A DNA stretch of 15,946 bases from NCBI GenBank assembly GCA_002315165.1, contig DCGC01000032.1, forward strand, positions 1 to 15,946. Direction: 5' to 3'. This DNA is from Candidatus Saccharibacteria bacterium UBA1788 (GTDB lineage Bacteria; Patescibacteriota; Saccharimonadia; Saccharimonadales; Saccharimonadaceae). How positions within the stretch are numbered: position 1 is the first letter of the stretch; each line of letters opens with the position of its first letter. The notes under the pieces are model-generated. The model had not been told where the DNA came from. It saw only the letters and a program-made list of their open reading frames with translations, and made no database searches. Positions 6,466 to 12,872 of the stretch are shown in pieces. Position numbers and translations under genes: made by a program.

Positions 6466-7398
6466 CTAAATGACTAGACGAGCGCGGCGCTCTTTGCGTT
6501 TTCTGATTAGGATTATAATCCATATAACCATAAACGTCAAGAGCAAAATAAAAACAATCATCATGACAACTGGGAGAATAATTACTATATGGGTAGTTTC
6601 TCGAACGTTGCCGCCGGCGTTGGCTAGATAGTGAATCTTAAAGATGCCGAATAGAGGAGAATTTTCCCAAGTGGAAGAGAATTTGCGTTCGGTCTCCGGA
6701 AACATAGTGAAGGTTTCTGCTTTTTCGTAGACTTTATTGCCAAAAATTGTTTCGATTTCAAAAGTATAGGCGGAAAGGATATCGATATTACCGCTGTTTT
6801 TGACTTTTGCGGATGCGAAAACTTCGGACGTCGTGAATAGTCCCGTAGTGTGAAAGTCTATAACTTCGCCGAAATTAGTAGTATCGCCAATGCCGTGCCC
6901 TAACACAACATGGGCAACGCGAGAAACCGTGCGAATACTAGTTCCGGTCAAAACGTCATTGTTGATGGTTTCTGAAAAAATAACACATTGTTGGCTTCCG
7001 CTAGGAATATTTTCCGGGACGGTGATTCGATAGTCAACGGTTGTTTTTGAACCAGGTTGCACGGAATAGATTGCTTCTTCAACGTAATCGCCGTTCTGAT
7101 CTTTGAAAGTAATCCAGCGAGCGATTTGGTTATAGGTGGTGTCTGAGTCGAAATCAGGGTCGTAATTTTCGCCAGCAATATTGTATGGTGCGGTATATAC
7201 TTTAAAAGAAAAAGGCTTCGTGCCAGTGTTCTCGATATCGAAAGAATAATTTTGGACGTCGCTAGCTTTAATAGTGAAATAATTGCTCACAGGCGTAAGC
7301 TTTATACTTGCGGTTGAATCGTCATCGGCGAAGGCTGGACAACTAATAACAAAGCCAAGTAGTAAGCAAGCGATTACGGCAAAAAAACGTTTTTTCAT
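6466..7398 (-). CDS. WxLIP-like (DUF916/DUF3324-type) membrane-anchored surface protein 3
   Basis: 310 residues: signal peptide (cleavage likely after CPAFA), two beta-sandwich-like regions, one C-terminal hydrophobic helix and a basic cytosolic tail (RKRKERRARLVI). This is the topology of WxL-interacting proteins, which tether WxL proteins to peptidoglycan. It shares blocks with the two paralogues in this cluster: YDPDFDSDTTYNQIARWITF, a VKNSGNID turn, and WENSPLFGIFKI before the anchor. It has an AGGAGG Shine-Dalgarno only 3 nt from the ATG. A TACAAT at 7424-7429 could be a weak internal promoter. It is the most diverged of the three: it lacks the Tyr-Thr-Asn block and the CP motif before the helix. 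The family call is by motif and topology, not database match. Confidence 0.65.
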   Translation of the reverse strand: MKKRFFAVIACLLLGFVISCPAFADDDSTASIKLTPVSNYFTIKASDVQNYSFDIENTGTKPFSFKVYTAPYNIAGENYDPDFDSDTTYNQIARWITFKDQNGDYVEEAIYSVQPGSKTTVDYRITVPENIPSGSQQCVIFSETINNDVLTGTSIRTVSRVAHVVLGHGIGDTTNFGEVIDFHTTGLFTTSEVFASAKVKNSGNIDILSAYTFEIETIFGNKVYEKAETFTMFPETERKFSSTWENSPLFGIFKIHYLANAGGNVRETTHIVIILPVVMMIVFILLLTFMVIWIIILIRKRKERRARLVI

Positions 7399-7434
7399 AA
7401 ACCTCCTAATGTTGACTGTTTTTATTGTACTATA

Positions 7435-8370
7435 TTAAATCGAAAATTTCGAGGAGCGCCTACGACGTTTTTGGCTGTTTTTTGATAGTACTGTTAGTTT
7501 TAAGACGAGCATGACGACGGCGACAATAACAACAAGAATTAGCCATAGAGGACAAACTATAACGACTTTTTCGAGATTTTGTGTTTCGTTGAGATATTCA
7601 CTTGTTAGGCTAACTCGAAAAATCCCTAGACGCGGAGAATCGTTCCAAGTTGTTACGACTTTGCGAGTTGTCTCGGGAAGAACTGTCGATTCGGCTGGGT
7701 TGTTTTTGTTAGTATAAACTTCTTTACCAGAGAAGAACGAGTAGACGGAGATGGTAGATTTCAATACATTATCGATATTGCCAACATTGTTAGCGATTGT
7801 AGTGGCCGAAATAGGTGGATTAAAAGTAAAGCCGGTAATAGTATTGTCGGTAATTTCGCCAGAACGATTAATTTCGCCGTCGACGTGCGCGTAAATAATT
7901 TCGTTGACGCTACCACTAATATTAATACCACTGCCGCTAATATTATCGTCGCTATCGATAGCAGCGCTAATCATCGCATATTGGCCACCCCCGTGAGCCC
8001 GGTAAGGAACGTTAATCGTATAATAAACTTCGACAGCATCGCCAACGGCAAGGCGTCCACTAGATGGCGAAACCGTAATCCAATCGGTAATTTCGGTAAA
8101 ACTGTTCTCGACACTATCAACGGCATCGTAAGTATAATCGGTGACTTGGTATGGAACGACTTTGATCGAAAAATTATAATCTTCTTCGCCGGTGTTTTTG
8201 ATTTTTAACTTACCGGTATATGTCTCGCCTGGCTTAAGTTCAACGTTTTCTTTCACTGGGGAGACGGAAATTGTGCGAGTTCCAGCGCAAGCTGGCTCTA
8301 AAAGGCAGAGATTCATGAGTGCAAAAACCAAAGCTCCCAAGCAGAAATAAAAGTTACGCAGTTTTTTCAT
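7435..8370 (-). CDS. WxLIP-like (DUF916/DUF3324-type) membrane-anchored surface protein 2
   Basis: 311 residues: signal peptide ending near EPACA, then ISVSPVKENVELKPGETYTG and a KIKNTGEEDYNF strand pattern like the DUF916 N-terminal domain, a second beta domain, one C-terminal membrane helix and a basic tail (KKNSQ-type, then RRRRSSKFSI). Blocks shared with paralogue 1 include GGGQYAMISA (GGQYAAFMV in 1), FSGKEVYTNKNNP (FSDEEVYTNEEKP in 1), WNDSPRLGIFRV and VIVCPLW. It lies 83 nt after the second WxL-like gene, with a terminator between them, so it probably depends on read-through. The Shine-Dalgarno AAAGGAGG is strong, 3 nt from the ATG. Predicted role: membrane tether for a WxL-like subunit. 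Confidence 0.7.
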   Translation of the reverse strand: MKKLRNFYFCLGALVFALMNLCLLEPACAGTRTISVSPVKENVELKPGETYTGKLKIKNTGEEDYNFSIKVVPYQVTDYTYDAVDSVENSFTEITDWITVSPSSGRLAVGDAVEVYYTINVPYRAHGGGQYAMISAAIDSDDNISGSGINISGSVNEIIYAHVDGEINRSGEITDNTITGFTFNPPISATTIANNVGNIDNVLKSTISVYSFFSGKEVYTNKNNPAESTVLPETTRKVVTTWNDSPRLGIFRVSLTSEYLNETQNLEKVVIVCPLWLILVVIVAVVMLVLKLTVLSKNSQKRRRRSSKFSI

Positions 8371-8412
8371 GAACCTCCTTTTGTTTGTTTAAATATAGCA
8401 TAACCACGACAA

Positions 8413-8440
8413 AAAAACAACCGCCGTGGCGGTTGTTTTT
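8413..8440 (-). terminator. Intercistronic terminator after the second WxL-like gene
   Basis: A 12-bp stem (8413-8424 with 8429-8440) with a GC-rich top and A/T base, 4-nt loop, followed on the minus strand by more T residues. It sits between the WxL-like gene and its presumed tether gene, so it should lower tether expression relative to the secreted subunit. Confidence 0.85.
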
Positions 8441-8453
8441 AACCTTATTCGGA

Positions 8454-9002
8454 TTAGCTAGCAGCAATAACGCTGTATTGGAGGGTGGCAGTATAGCTAC
8501 CGACAGCTTGGTGGGAGCCAGTTGCTACACTGTAATAAACATCGGTGGTTTCGTTAGTGACTGCGCCATGGCTCGTACCGGTGTCTTTGATGGTCGCAGC
8601 AGTGCCGCTAACACCATAGTAGCTAGTGCCAACCTTTAGACCCCATCCGGCAGTACCGGCAACAGGAGCGGCTGGAGAAGAAGTGCTGATTGATGGAATA
8701 GAGTTCGAACCATTTACGAGAGAGCCTGGGGTGCCAGTAGTTGCGGTGTCTTTAACTTGGATTTGGTATCCAGAAGTGTTAGTAGTGACAGAAAGAGTAC
8801 TCTTAGAAGCTTCGTCTAAGTCGTTGACGTCCATATTAATAGCGACAGCTGTGGAGTCAATAGAAAGCTCGAGCTGAGAAGCAACATTGACGGTAACCGT
8901 CGTGTTTTGACTTGACGCAGCATGAGTAGCCATCGGCAATGCAGTAACGCCAAGGCCAGCAACAACGCCGAGAGCTACAATGATATTTTTTGTCTTGACC
9001 AT
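8454..9002 (-). CDS. Small secreted WxL-like surface protein 2, 182 aa
   Basis: Signal peptide about 1-28 (ending ATHA), then a Ser/Thr/Ala-rich, Lys-poor, beta-rich mature protein. It opens with TVTVNVASQLELSID, has SVTTNTSGYQIQVKD where the proximal W-x-L motif of WxL domains would lie (Tyr/Ile replacing Trp/Leu), then a clear AGWGLKVG (Trp-Gly-Leu), and ends GSYTATLQYSVIAAS. The C-terminal Tyr-Thr-x-x-x-x-Tyr strand is shared with the 205-residue protein of this cluster. There is no membrane anchor, so it should be secreted and held by a partner. It has its own promoter, an AAGGA Shine-Dalgarno and a strong terminator, the pattern of an abundant subunit. The fold assignment is inferred; a pilin-like or generic beta-sandwich identity is the alternative. 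Confidence 0.65.
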   Translation of the reverse strand: MVKTKNIIVALGVVAGLGVTALPMATHAASSQNTTVTVNVASQLELSIDSTAVAINMDVNDLDEASKSTLSVTTNTSGYQIQVKDTATTGTPGSLVNGSNSIPSISTSSPAAPVAGTAGWGLKVGTSYYGVSGTAATIKDTGTSHGAVTNETTDVYYSVATGSHQAVGSYTATLQYSVIAAS

Positions 9003-9058
9003 GTTTTTCCTTTTTGTTGTTTATTTTTATTTTGTCTTTACAGACCTTTATACTATAT

Positions 9059-9087
9059 ATAATAAGCTAAAGCTTAAATAAAATCAA
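9059..9087 (-). promoter_or_regulatory. Promoter of WxL-like gene 2 with a dyad in its spacer
   Basis: The minus strand has -35 TTGATT (9082-9087), a 17-nt spacer and -10 TATTAT (9059-9064). The spacer holds a dyad TAAGCT-AA-AGCTTA (9063-9076), placed where an operator could act. A TATAAA at 9047-9052 is a second possible -10. The resulting leader of about 50 nt ends in an AAGGA Shine-Dalgarno. Confidence 0.55.
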
Positions 9088-9098
9088 GTACTTTTTTA

Positions 9099-10073
9099 TT
9101 AATTTGCTTGGAATTCAGAATGTCCGCTCATAGCACGTTTTGCTAATTTGCGCCGTATATAGATACGGTAAATTATACATAAGATACAAAAACTAAAGAA
9201 GGCAATTAGAGCCAAGAAGAACCACGTTGGACAAACAAAAACAAACTTTTCATTAACCGAGACTTCTTCGCCGATGCTGACGGTTTGGCGTACTTTATAT
9301 ATGCCTAGCGCCGGTGATTCTTCCCATTTTAGTTCTGAATATAATTGAGTGTTCGGGATGACACGATCTACTTTTGGTTTTTCTTCATTAGTGTAAACTT
9401 CTTCATCAGAAAAAAGCGGGTAAACTTGGATAACATACGTAGCGGAGATATGAACATTTCCAATATTCTTGACGACTGAGGACACCAAGATAGGAGAATC
9501 AAAAATAAAGTTAGCTATATGATTTTGGAGGACTAGACCATCAGTATGCGTTTCGCCTGCAACGGACGCAAAAAGAAGCGAGGCGACTCTAGAGCTCGCA
9601 GCGATGGCGACAGTTTTAGAAGCTGCGTTTTGCTCTGGGTTAATAATTTTCACCATAAAGGCGGCATATTGTCCGCCAGCCGGAGCATTGCTCGGGACAT
9701 CAATACGATAAGGAATATTCTCGCTCTCCCCTGGCTCTAGCATGCCGGAGGTTTTCAGTATTGTGACCCACTTGACGATTTGATTAAAATCTTGCTCGGT
9801 GTCAAAATCGGCATCATACTGCTCGTTTGTGACGGAATATGGCGTAATTTCTATTTCGTAGCTGAGATTCGAGAGAGATTTGGTCGGATTTACGACTTTG
9901 AATTCGGCAGAGTAGGACTGACCGGGCTCGACGGCGATTTCTTGAACGGAAGGAGAGATGCCGAGCGAGGAAACAACTTTTTCTTCGCCAGCAATGACGT
10001 AGTTAGGGGCTAAAGAAAATAGGAAACAAAAAATAATGCCCAAAATAGGTTTAGAGATAGGCTTAGTATTCAT
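9099..10073 (-). CDS. WxLIP-like (DUF916/DUF3324-type) membrane-anchored surface protein 1
   Basis: 324 residues: signal peptide ending near NYVIA, then LGISPSVQEIAVEPGQSYSA and a FKVVNPTKSLSNLSYEIEI strand pattern typical of DUF916-like N-terminal domains, DVPSNAPAGGQYAAFMVKI mid-protein, VVKNIGNVHISATYVIQVYP, WEESPALGIYKV, then FVCPTW leading into one membrane helix and a basic tail. The ATG directly follows the TAG of the upstream WxL-like gene (TAGATG) with no Shine-Dalgarno, so translation should be coupled to it by termination-reinitiation. This tight pairing of small secreted protein and anchored protein is the strongest local hint that the two physically interact. Confidence 0.72.
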   Translation of the reverse strand: MNTKPISKPILGIIFCFLFSLAPNYVIAGEEKVVSSLGISPSVQEIAVEPGQSYSAEFKVVNPTKSLSNLSYEIEITPYSVTNEQYDADFDTEQDFNQIVKWVTILKTSGMLEPGESENIPYRIDVPSNAPAGGQYAAFMVKIINPEQNAASKTVAIAASSRVASLLFASVAGETHTDGLVLQNHIANFIFDSPILVSSVVKNIGNVHISATYVIQVYPLFSDEEVYTNEEKPKVDRVIPNTQLYSELKWEESPALGIYKVRQTVSIGEEVSVNEKFVFVCPTWFFLALIAFFSFCILCIIYRIYIRRKLAKRAMSGHSEFQAN

Positions 10074-10691
10074 CTAGGTGTTTGGAGATAAAGTATAAGT
10101 AATTGATCCTGTATAGGTATCCGCAGCTTGCGTTGAGGCGATACCAATACCGTAAGTGACTGAGACATTGCGTCTATCGCCATATGCTCCAGTTGCGATA
10201 GTTGTGGTCGAGCTAGGAACAACATGCGCCGAAGAAAAGCCAGAAGCGACAGTAACGTTTTCGTCTGCACTACTGACGACCATAGTCCAAGTTGAGGCGC
10301 TACCGTCTAGAGTGGTCGAGGCGGAATTGATAGTAAGGTTAGTGCTAGCTCCAACCATTGTGGCTTGGTTGGATGAATTCTTAGTAGAGCTAACAGCTTG
10401 AAGCTTCCAACCATTGGTGCTATTACAGATAGCACCAAGCACAGTGGTGCCGAACGATGAATTCGCTACCCCATTAACCATAGTTCCGCTATAGGTGCCG
10501 TTTGTATAGGTAACTCCGCTGCCACCAGTGCCAGTAACAACAGAAAGCTCATAATAATCAGCAATCGTAACAGAGAGGGTGTTAGTCTGGAGAGTAATAT
10601 TAGTTTCTGCGTTAGTGGTGAAAGGCAAAAAAGAAGCACAAAGTCCAAGGCTCGCGCCGAAAACCGTGATGGCTTTTATCATTTTAGACAT
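10074..10691 (-). CDS. Small secreted WxL-like surface protein 1, 205 aa
   Basis: I place the start at ATG 10691 (MSKMIKAITVFGASLG). A longer frame opens at 10730, but that ATG overlaps the extended -10 of the promoter and would not be transcribed. The signal peptide ends near FTTNA. The mature protein is Ser/Thr/Asn-rich and beta-rich, beginning TNTLSVTIADYYELSV. It has CNSTNGWKLQAVSS (Trp-Lys-Leu, proximal W-x-L position), STWTMVVSS (Trp-Thr-Met, distal position) and a C-terminal DTYTGSITYTLSPNT strand. Alignment by eye with the 182-residue protein matches both motif positions and the end. No anchor; secreted. It heads the cluster and abuts WxLIP-like gene 1. Confidence 0.65.
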   Translation of the reverse strand: MSKMIKAITVFGASLGLCASFLPFTTNAETNITLQTNTLSVTIADYYELSVVTGTGGSGVTYTNGTYSGTMVNGVANSSFGTTVLGAICNSTNGWKLQAVSSTKNSSNQATMVGASTNLTINSASTTLDGSASTWTMVVSSADENVTVASGFSSAHVVPSSTTTIATGAYGDRRNVSVTYGIGIASTQAADTYTGSITYTLSPNT

Positions 10692-10720
10692 AGTGTCTCT
10701 TTTTCCTCTCTTTTGGTTAG

Positions 10721-10750
10721 ATTTTATCATAAGTGCGATGGAAAAAGCAA
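10721..10750 (-). promoter_or_regulatory. Promoter of the surface-protein cluster
   Basis: The minus strand has -35 TTGCTT (10745-10750), an 18-nt spacer and extended -10 TGATAAAAT (hexamer 10721-10726). It leaves a leader of about 25 nt with an AGAGG Shine-Dalgarno upstream of ATG 10691, the SD being rather far from the start. Confidence 0.7.
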
Positions 10751-10760
10751 GTGCTAATAT

Positions 10761-10789
10761 AAAAAAATAGACCGCAAGGTCCGTTTTTT
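10761..10789 (-). terminator. Terminator of tRNA-Leu
   Basis: Short stem GACC/GGTC (10770-10773 with 10778-10781, extended by one G-U pair), 4-nt loop, flanked by A and T tracts; the minus strand continues with seven T. It lies 4 nt after the tRNA 3' end. Confidence 0.75.
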
Positions 10790-10793
10790 ATCG

Positions 10794-10878
10794 TGGTGCG
10801 CCTGACTAGACTCGAACTAGCACACCCGAAGGCACTACCACCTCAAGGTAGCGTGTATACCAATTTCACCACAGGCGC
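10794..10878 (-). tRNA. tRNA-Leu, anticodon GAG
   Basis: 85-nt class II tRNA: acceptor GCGCCTG with CAGGCGC, anticodon stem CTACC/GGTAG with loop TTGAGGT (anticodon GAG, reads CUC/CUU), long variable arm TGCCTTCGGGTGT, T arm with AGTTCGAGT, and encoded CCA (10794-10796). Confidence 0.95.
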
Positions 10879-10886
10879 ATATTTAT

Positions 10887-10915
10887 ATTATAGCACTCGA
10901 CTCGGGTCTTAGCAA
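10887..10915 (-). promoter_or_regulatory. Promoter of tRNA-Leu
   Basis: The minus strand has -35 TTGCTA (10910-10915), a 17-nt spacer and extended -10 TGCTATAAT (hexamer 10887-10892), 8 nt before the mature tRNA 5' end. It lies directly after the stop of the peptide-binding protein gene. Confidence 0.8.
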
Positions 10916-10921
10916 GCGGAA

Positions 10922-12607
10922 TTATGGGGTACGATTTTTTTCGGATTTTTCTACTGACCAATATTCGATGTCAACAAAGCGATCAAGCGGATTCACTAGC
11001 GAGACATCTTCTGAGAAATTACGAGTATTTTTATTAAAATAATAGGCTAGGTTAGTTTGATAAACAGCAATAGCAGGAGCATCATTGACCCAATATCTCA
11101 AGAAGGCAGAGTATTTAGCGTTACGAGCCGTTTCATTGGTGGTTTCGCGCGCCGAAAGAATAATACTGTCTGTAAGAGTGTTAGAATAATTAGAAAGATT
11201 AAGCCCCGACGACGTAGCCTGGGAAGAATGGTAATAAGCAAACAAATCCGGGTCGACACCAAGGGAAACTTCGTAGAGTAAAATATCATAGTCGCGCGTA
11301 GCTACGGTATTAACTAGGAATTCTTGGTTTGGCTCATAAGTGGTAACATTAACCTTAAAGCCAAGCGACTCGAGTTGCTCGGACAAATCTTCTGCTAGAG
11401 CTGGGAAATATCCAGTTGTGATTGTAGCAATTTCTAATGGATCCTCTAAGGCTGCGGCGGAAATTGTCGCTTTAGCAGATTCGGGGTCAAAAGATGGAAG
11501 TTCTGGCCAAGTTGACAAATCGGCTTGGGAGGACAAAATTGGATAATTGAGCGCGTTTTCGTCGCCTGCCACAGAGCGCATTTCTTCGATATCAATCCCC
11601 TTTTGGATGGCCTTTCTGATAGTTTTATTTTTCAAGATAGTGCTGTTAGTATTCATAAATATAAACACACCGCTATTGAGCGAAGTGTCTTTTTCATAGA
11701 TAGAAGCTGAAGAGATGCGATTTTTATCCGAAGGCGAAAGCTCGGCAGTACCAGTGACGGAGCCGGAATTAAGCGCAGTAACAATCGAATCAACATCCAT
11801 AAAAGCATGGACAGCAAAACTAGAAAGGAGAGTGTTTTCTCCGTAATAGTATGGGTTAGAGCTAAGGTAGACAATTGCTTCGCCGTCAGATTTGATATTT
11901 TGCATAGCTTTGAAGGTAAAAGGTCCAGAGTAGGCGGCGTTCTTAAAATCGAAATTGTTGATAGTGCCGGCATTGGCAAAAATATGCTCTGGAAGGATTG
12001 GGAAGCTGAGCGCAGAATTGAAATCGACATAGGCCGTAGAAAGACTAAAGATAATTTTGCCGTCAGACTCACTAACTTTAACGCCAGAAAGGTTGGAGGA
12101 ATATGAAGTGGCTACGGTGGTGTTTTTGAGGAGTTCAACCGTAAATAAAATATCTTCGACGGTTAGATCTTCCCCGTCAGACCACTTAAGACCATCGCGA
12201 AGCTTAACCGTCCAGATTTTGCCATTAGCGTTCATAGATACAGATTCGGCTAGGACGTTGCCAGTATGGCCAGAGTAATCAGTGCCAGTAAGTCCGAGAT
12301 AGAGTAACTTAGAGAGGGTCTTTTCGCTATTGGTGGACGCTAGAAGTGGGTTAATAGAGTTAATTTTCCCAAGCGTAGCTTCAGTATAAGTCCCACCAGC
12401 TACATAGGCAGTAGAGGAATAGGAGTTTTTATACCAAAAAGCTTGAGCAATGGAGAGAGCAATAATAGATAAGACTAGCATACTCCACTCCAAAATTAAG
12501 AGCCGGATATTTTGGACATGAGAAATACGCCCGAGAAAATTCTTCTCTAGATGTAACTTGCTTTTTTTAGCAAACTTTTGCCCACGCTTTTTTAAAAAAT
12601 CACTCAT
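10922..12607 (-). CDS. Membrane-anchored oligopeptide ABC-type substrate-binding protein (SBP_bac_5 family)
   Basis: 561 residues. Residues 1-34 are strongly basic and presumably cytosolic; one hydrophobic helix (about 35-58) anchors the protein, and the rest is extracellular. The domain opens with the family pattern GGTYTEATLGKINSINPLLA, followed by LLYLGLTGTD, WTVKLRDGLKWSDGEDLTVEDILFT in two recognisable blocks, and a late periplasmic-binding-type C-lobe. This family (OppA/DppA-like) delivers peptides to an ABC permease, but no permease or ATPase gene is in the window. Instead of the lipobox usual in Gram-positive members there is a signal anchor. It starts 3 nt after the secG stop and should share its promoter. 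The substrate cannot be read; peptide uptake would suit an auxotrophic epibiont (inference). Confidence 0.9.
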   Translation of the reverse strand: MSDFLKKRGQKFAKKSKLHLEKNFLGRISHVQNIRLLILEWSMLVLSIIALSIAQAFWYKNSYSSTAYVAGGTYTEATLGKINSINPLLASTNSEKTLSKLLYLGLTGTDYSGHTGNVLAESVSMNANGKIWTVKLRDGLKWSDGEDLTVEDILFTVELLKNTTVATSYSSNLSGVKVSESDGKIIFSLSTAYVDFNSALSFPILPEHIFANAGTINNFDFKNAAYSGPFTFKAMQNIKSDGEAIVYLSSNPYYYGENTLLSSFAVHAFMDVDSIVTALNSGSVTGTAELSPSDKNRISSASIYEKDTSLNSGVFIFMNTNSTILKNKTIRKAIQKGIDIEEMRSVAGDENALNYPILSSQADLSTWPELPSFDPESAKATISAAALEDPLEIATITTGYFPALAEDLSEQLESLGFKVNVTTYEPNQEFLVNTVATRDYDILLYEVSLGVDPDLFAYYHSSQATSSGLNLSNYSNTLTDSIILSARETTNETARNAKYSAFLRYWVNDAPAIAVYQTNLAYYFNKNTRNFSEDVSLVNPLDRFVDIEYWSVEKSEKNRTP

Positions 12608-12610
12608 AGA

Positions 12611-12835
12611 TTAAGGTATTAGTAGAATTCCCAAGATTGAGAGAATAAAAATCAGAACAAAAACTATCGTAGCATTAAAAAGCGATTTATCGAGACCGCG
12701 GCGAGTAGTATAGAGTTCGCCTGAACCGCCAAACCCAGCGCCTAGTGAAGCGCCGCGTTGTTGAAGAAGAACAAGAAGAATAATGAGAACCGCAGAAACG
12801 AGCACTGTTGTTTGTAATATAGAACCTAATTCCAT
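12611..12835 (-). CDS. secG: Protein translocase subunit SecG
   Basis: 74 residues from ATG 12835, a normal SecG size. Two membrane helices (about 6-25 and 52-72) flank the signature cytosolic loop QQRGASLGAGFGGSGELYTT followed by RRGLDK. SecG joins SecY and SecE and assists protein export. The frame is open upstream to a further ATG at 12922, but that would add 29 unrelated residues inside the uvrC end and upstream of the promoter. A TATAAT ending 6 nt before ATG 12835 supports the short form and predicts a leaderless mRNA. The peptide-binding protein follows in the same transcript. Confidence 0.93.
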   Translation of the reverse strand: MELGSILQTTVLVSAVLIILLVLLQQRGASLGAGFGGSGELYTTRRGLDKSLFNATIVFVLIFILSILGILLIP

Positions 12836-12841
12836 GTTTTT

Positions 12842-12870
12842 ATTATAAAGCGCAGAAGAGAAAAAGGCAA
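12842..12870 (-). promoter_or_regulatory. Promoter of the secG operon, leaderless type
   Basis: The minus strand has -35 TTGCCT (12865-12870), a 17-nt spacer and -10 TATAAT (12842-12847), which ends 6 nt before ATG 12835. The -35 lies just past the uvrC stop. Confidence 0.75.
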
Positions 12871-12872
12871 GC

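Noticed and set aside
7885..8208. A 107-codon plus-strand frame opposite WxLIP-like gene 2
   Set aside because: Antisense shadow with low-complexity composition; no start signals.
11653..12072. A 139-codon open frame on the minus strand inside the peptide-binding protein gene
   Set aside because: It is an out-of-frame shadow: Leu/Ser-rich low-complexity translation with no motif, fully within a well-supported gene on the same strand.
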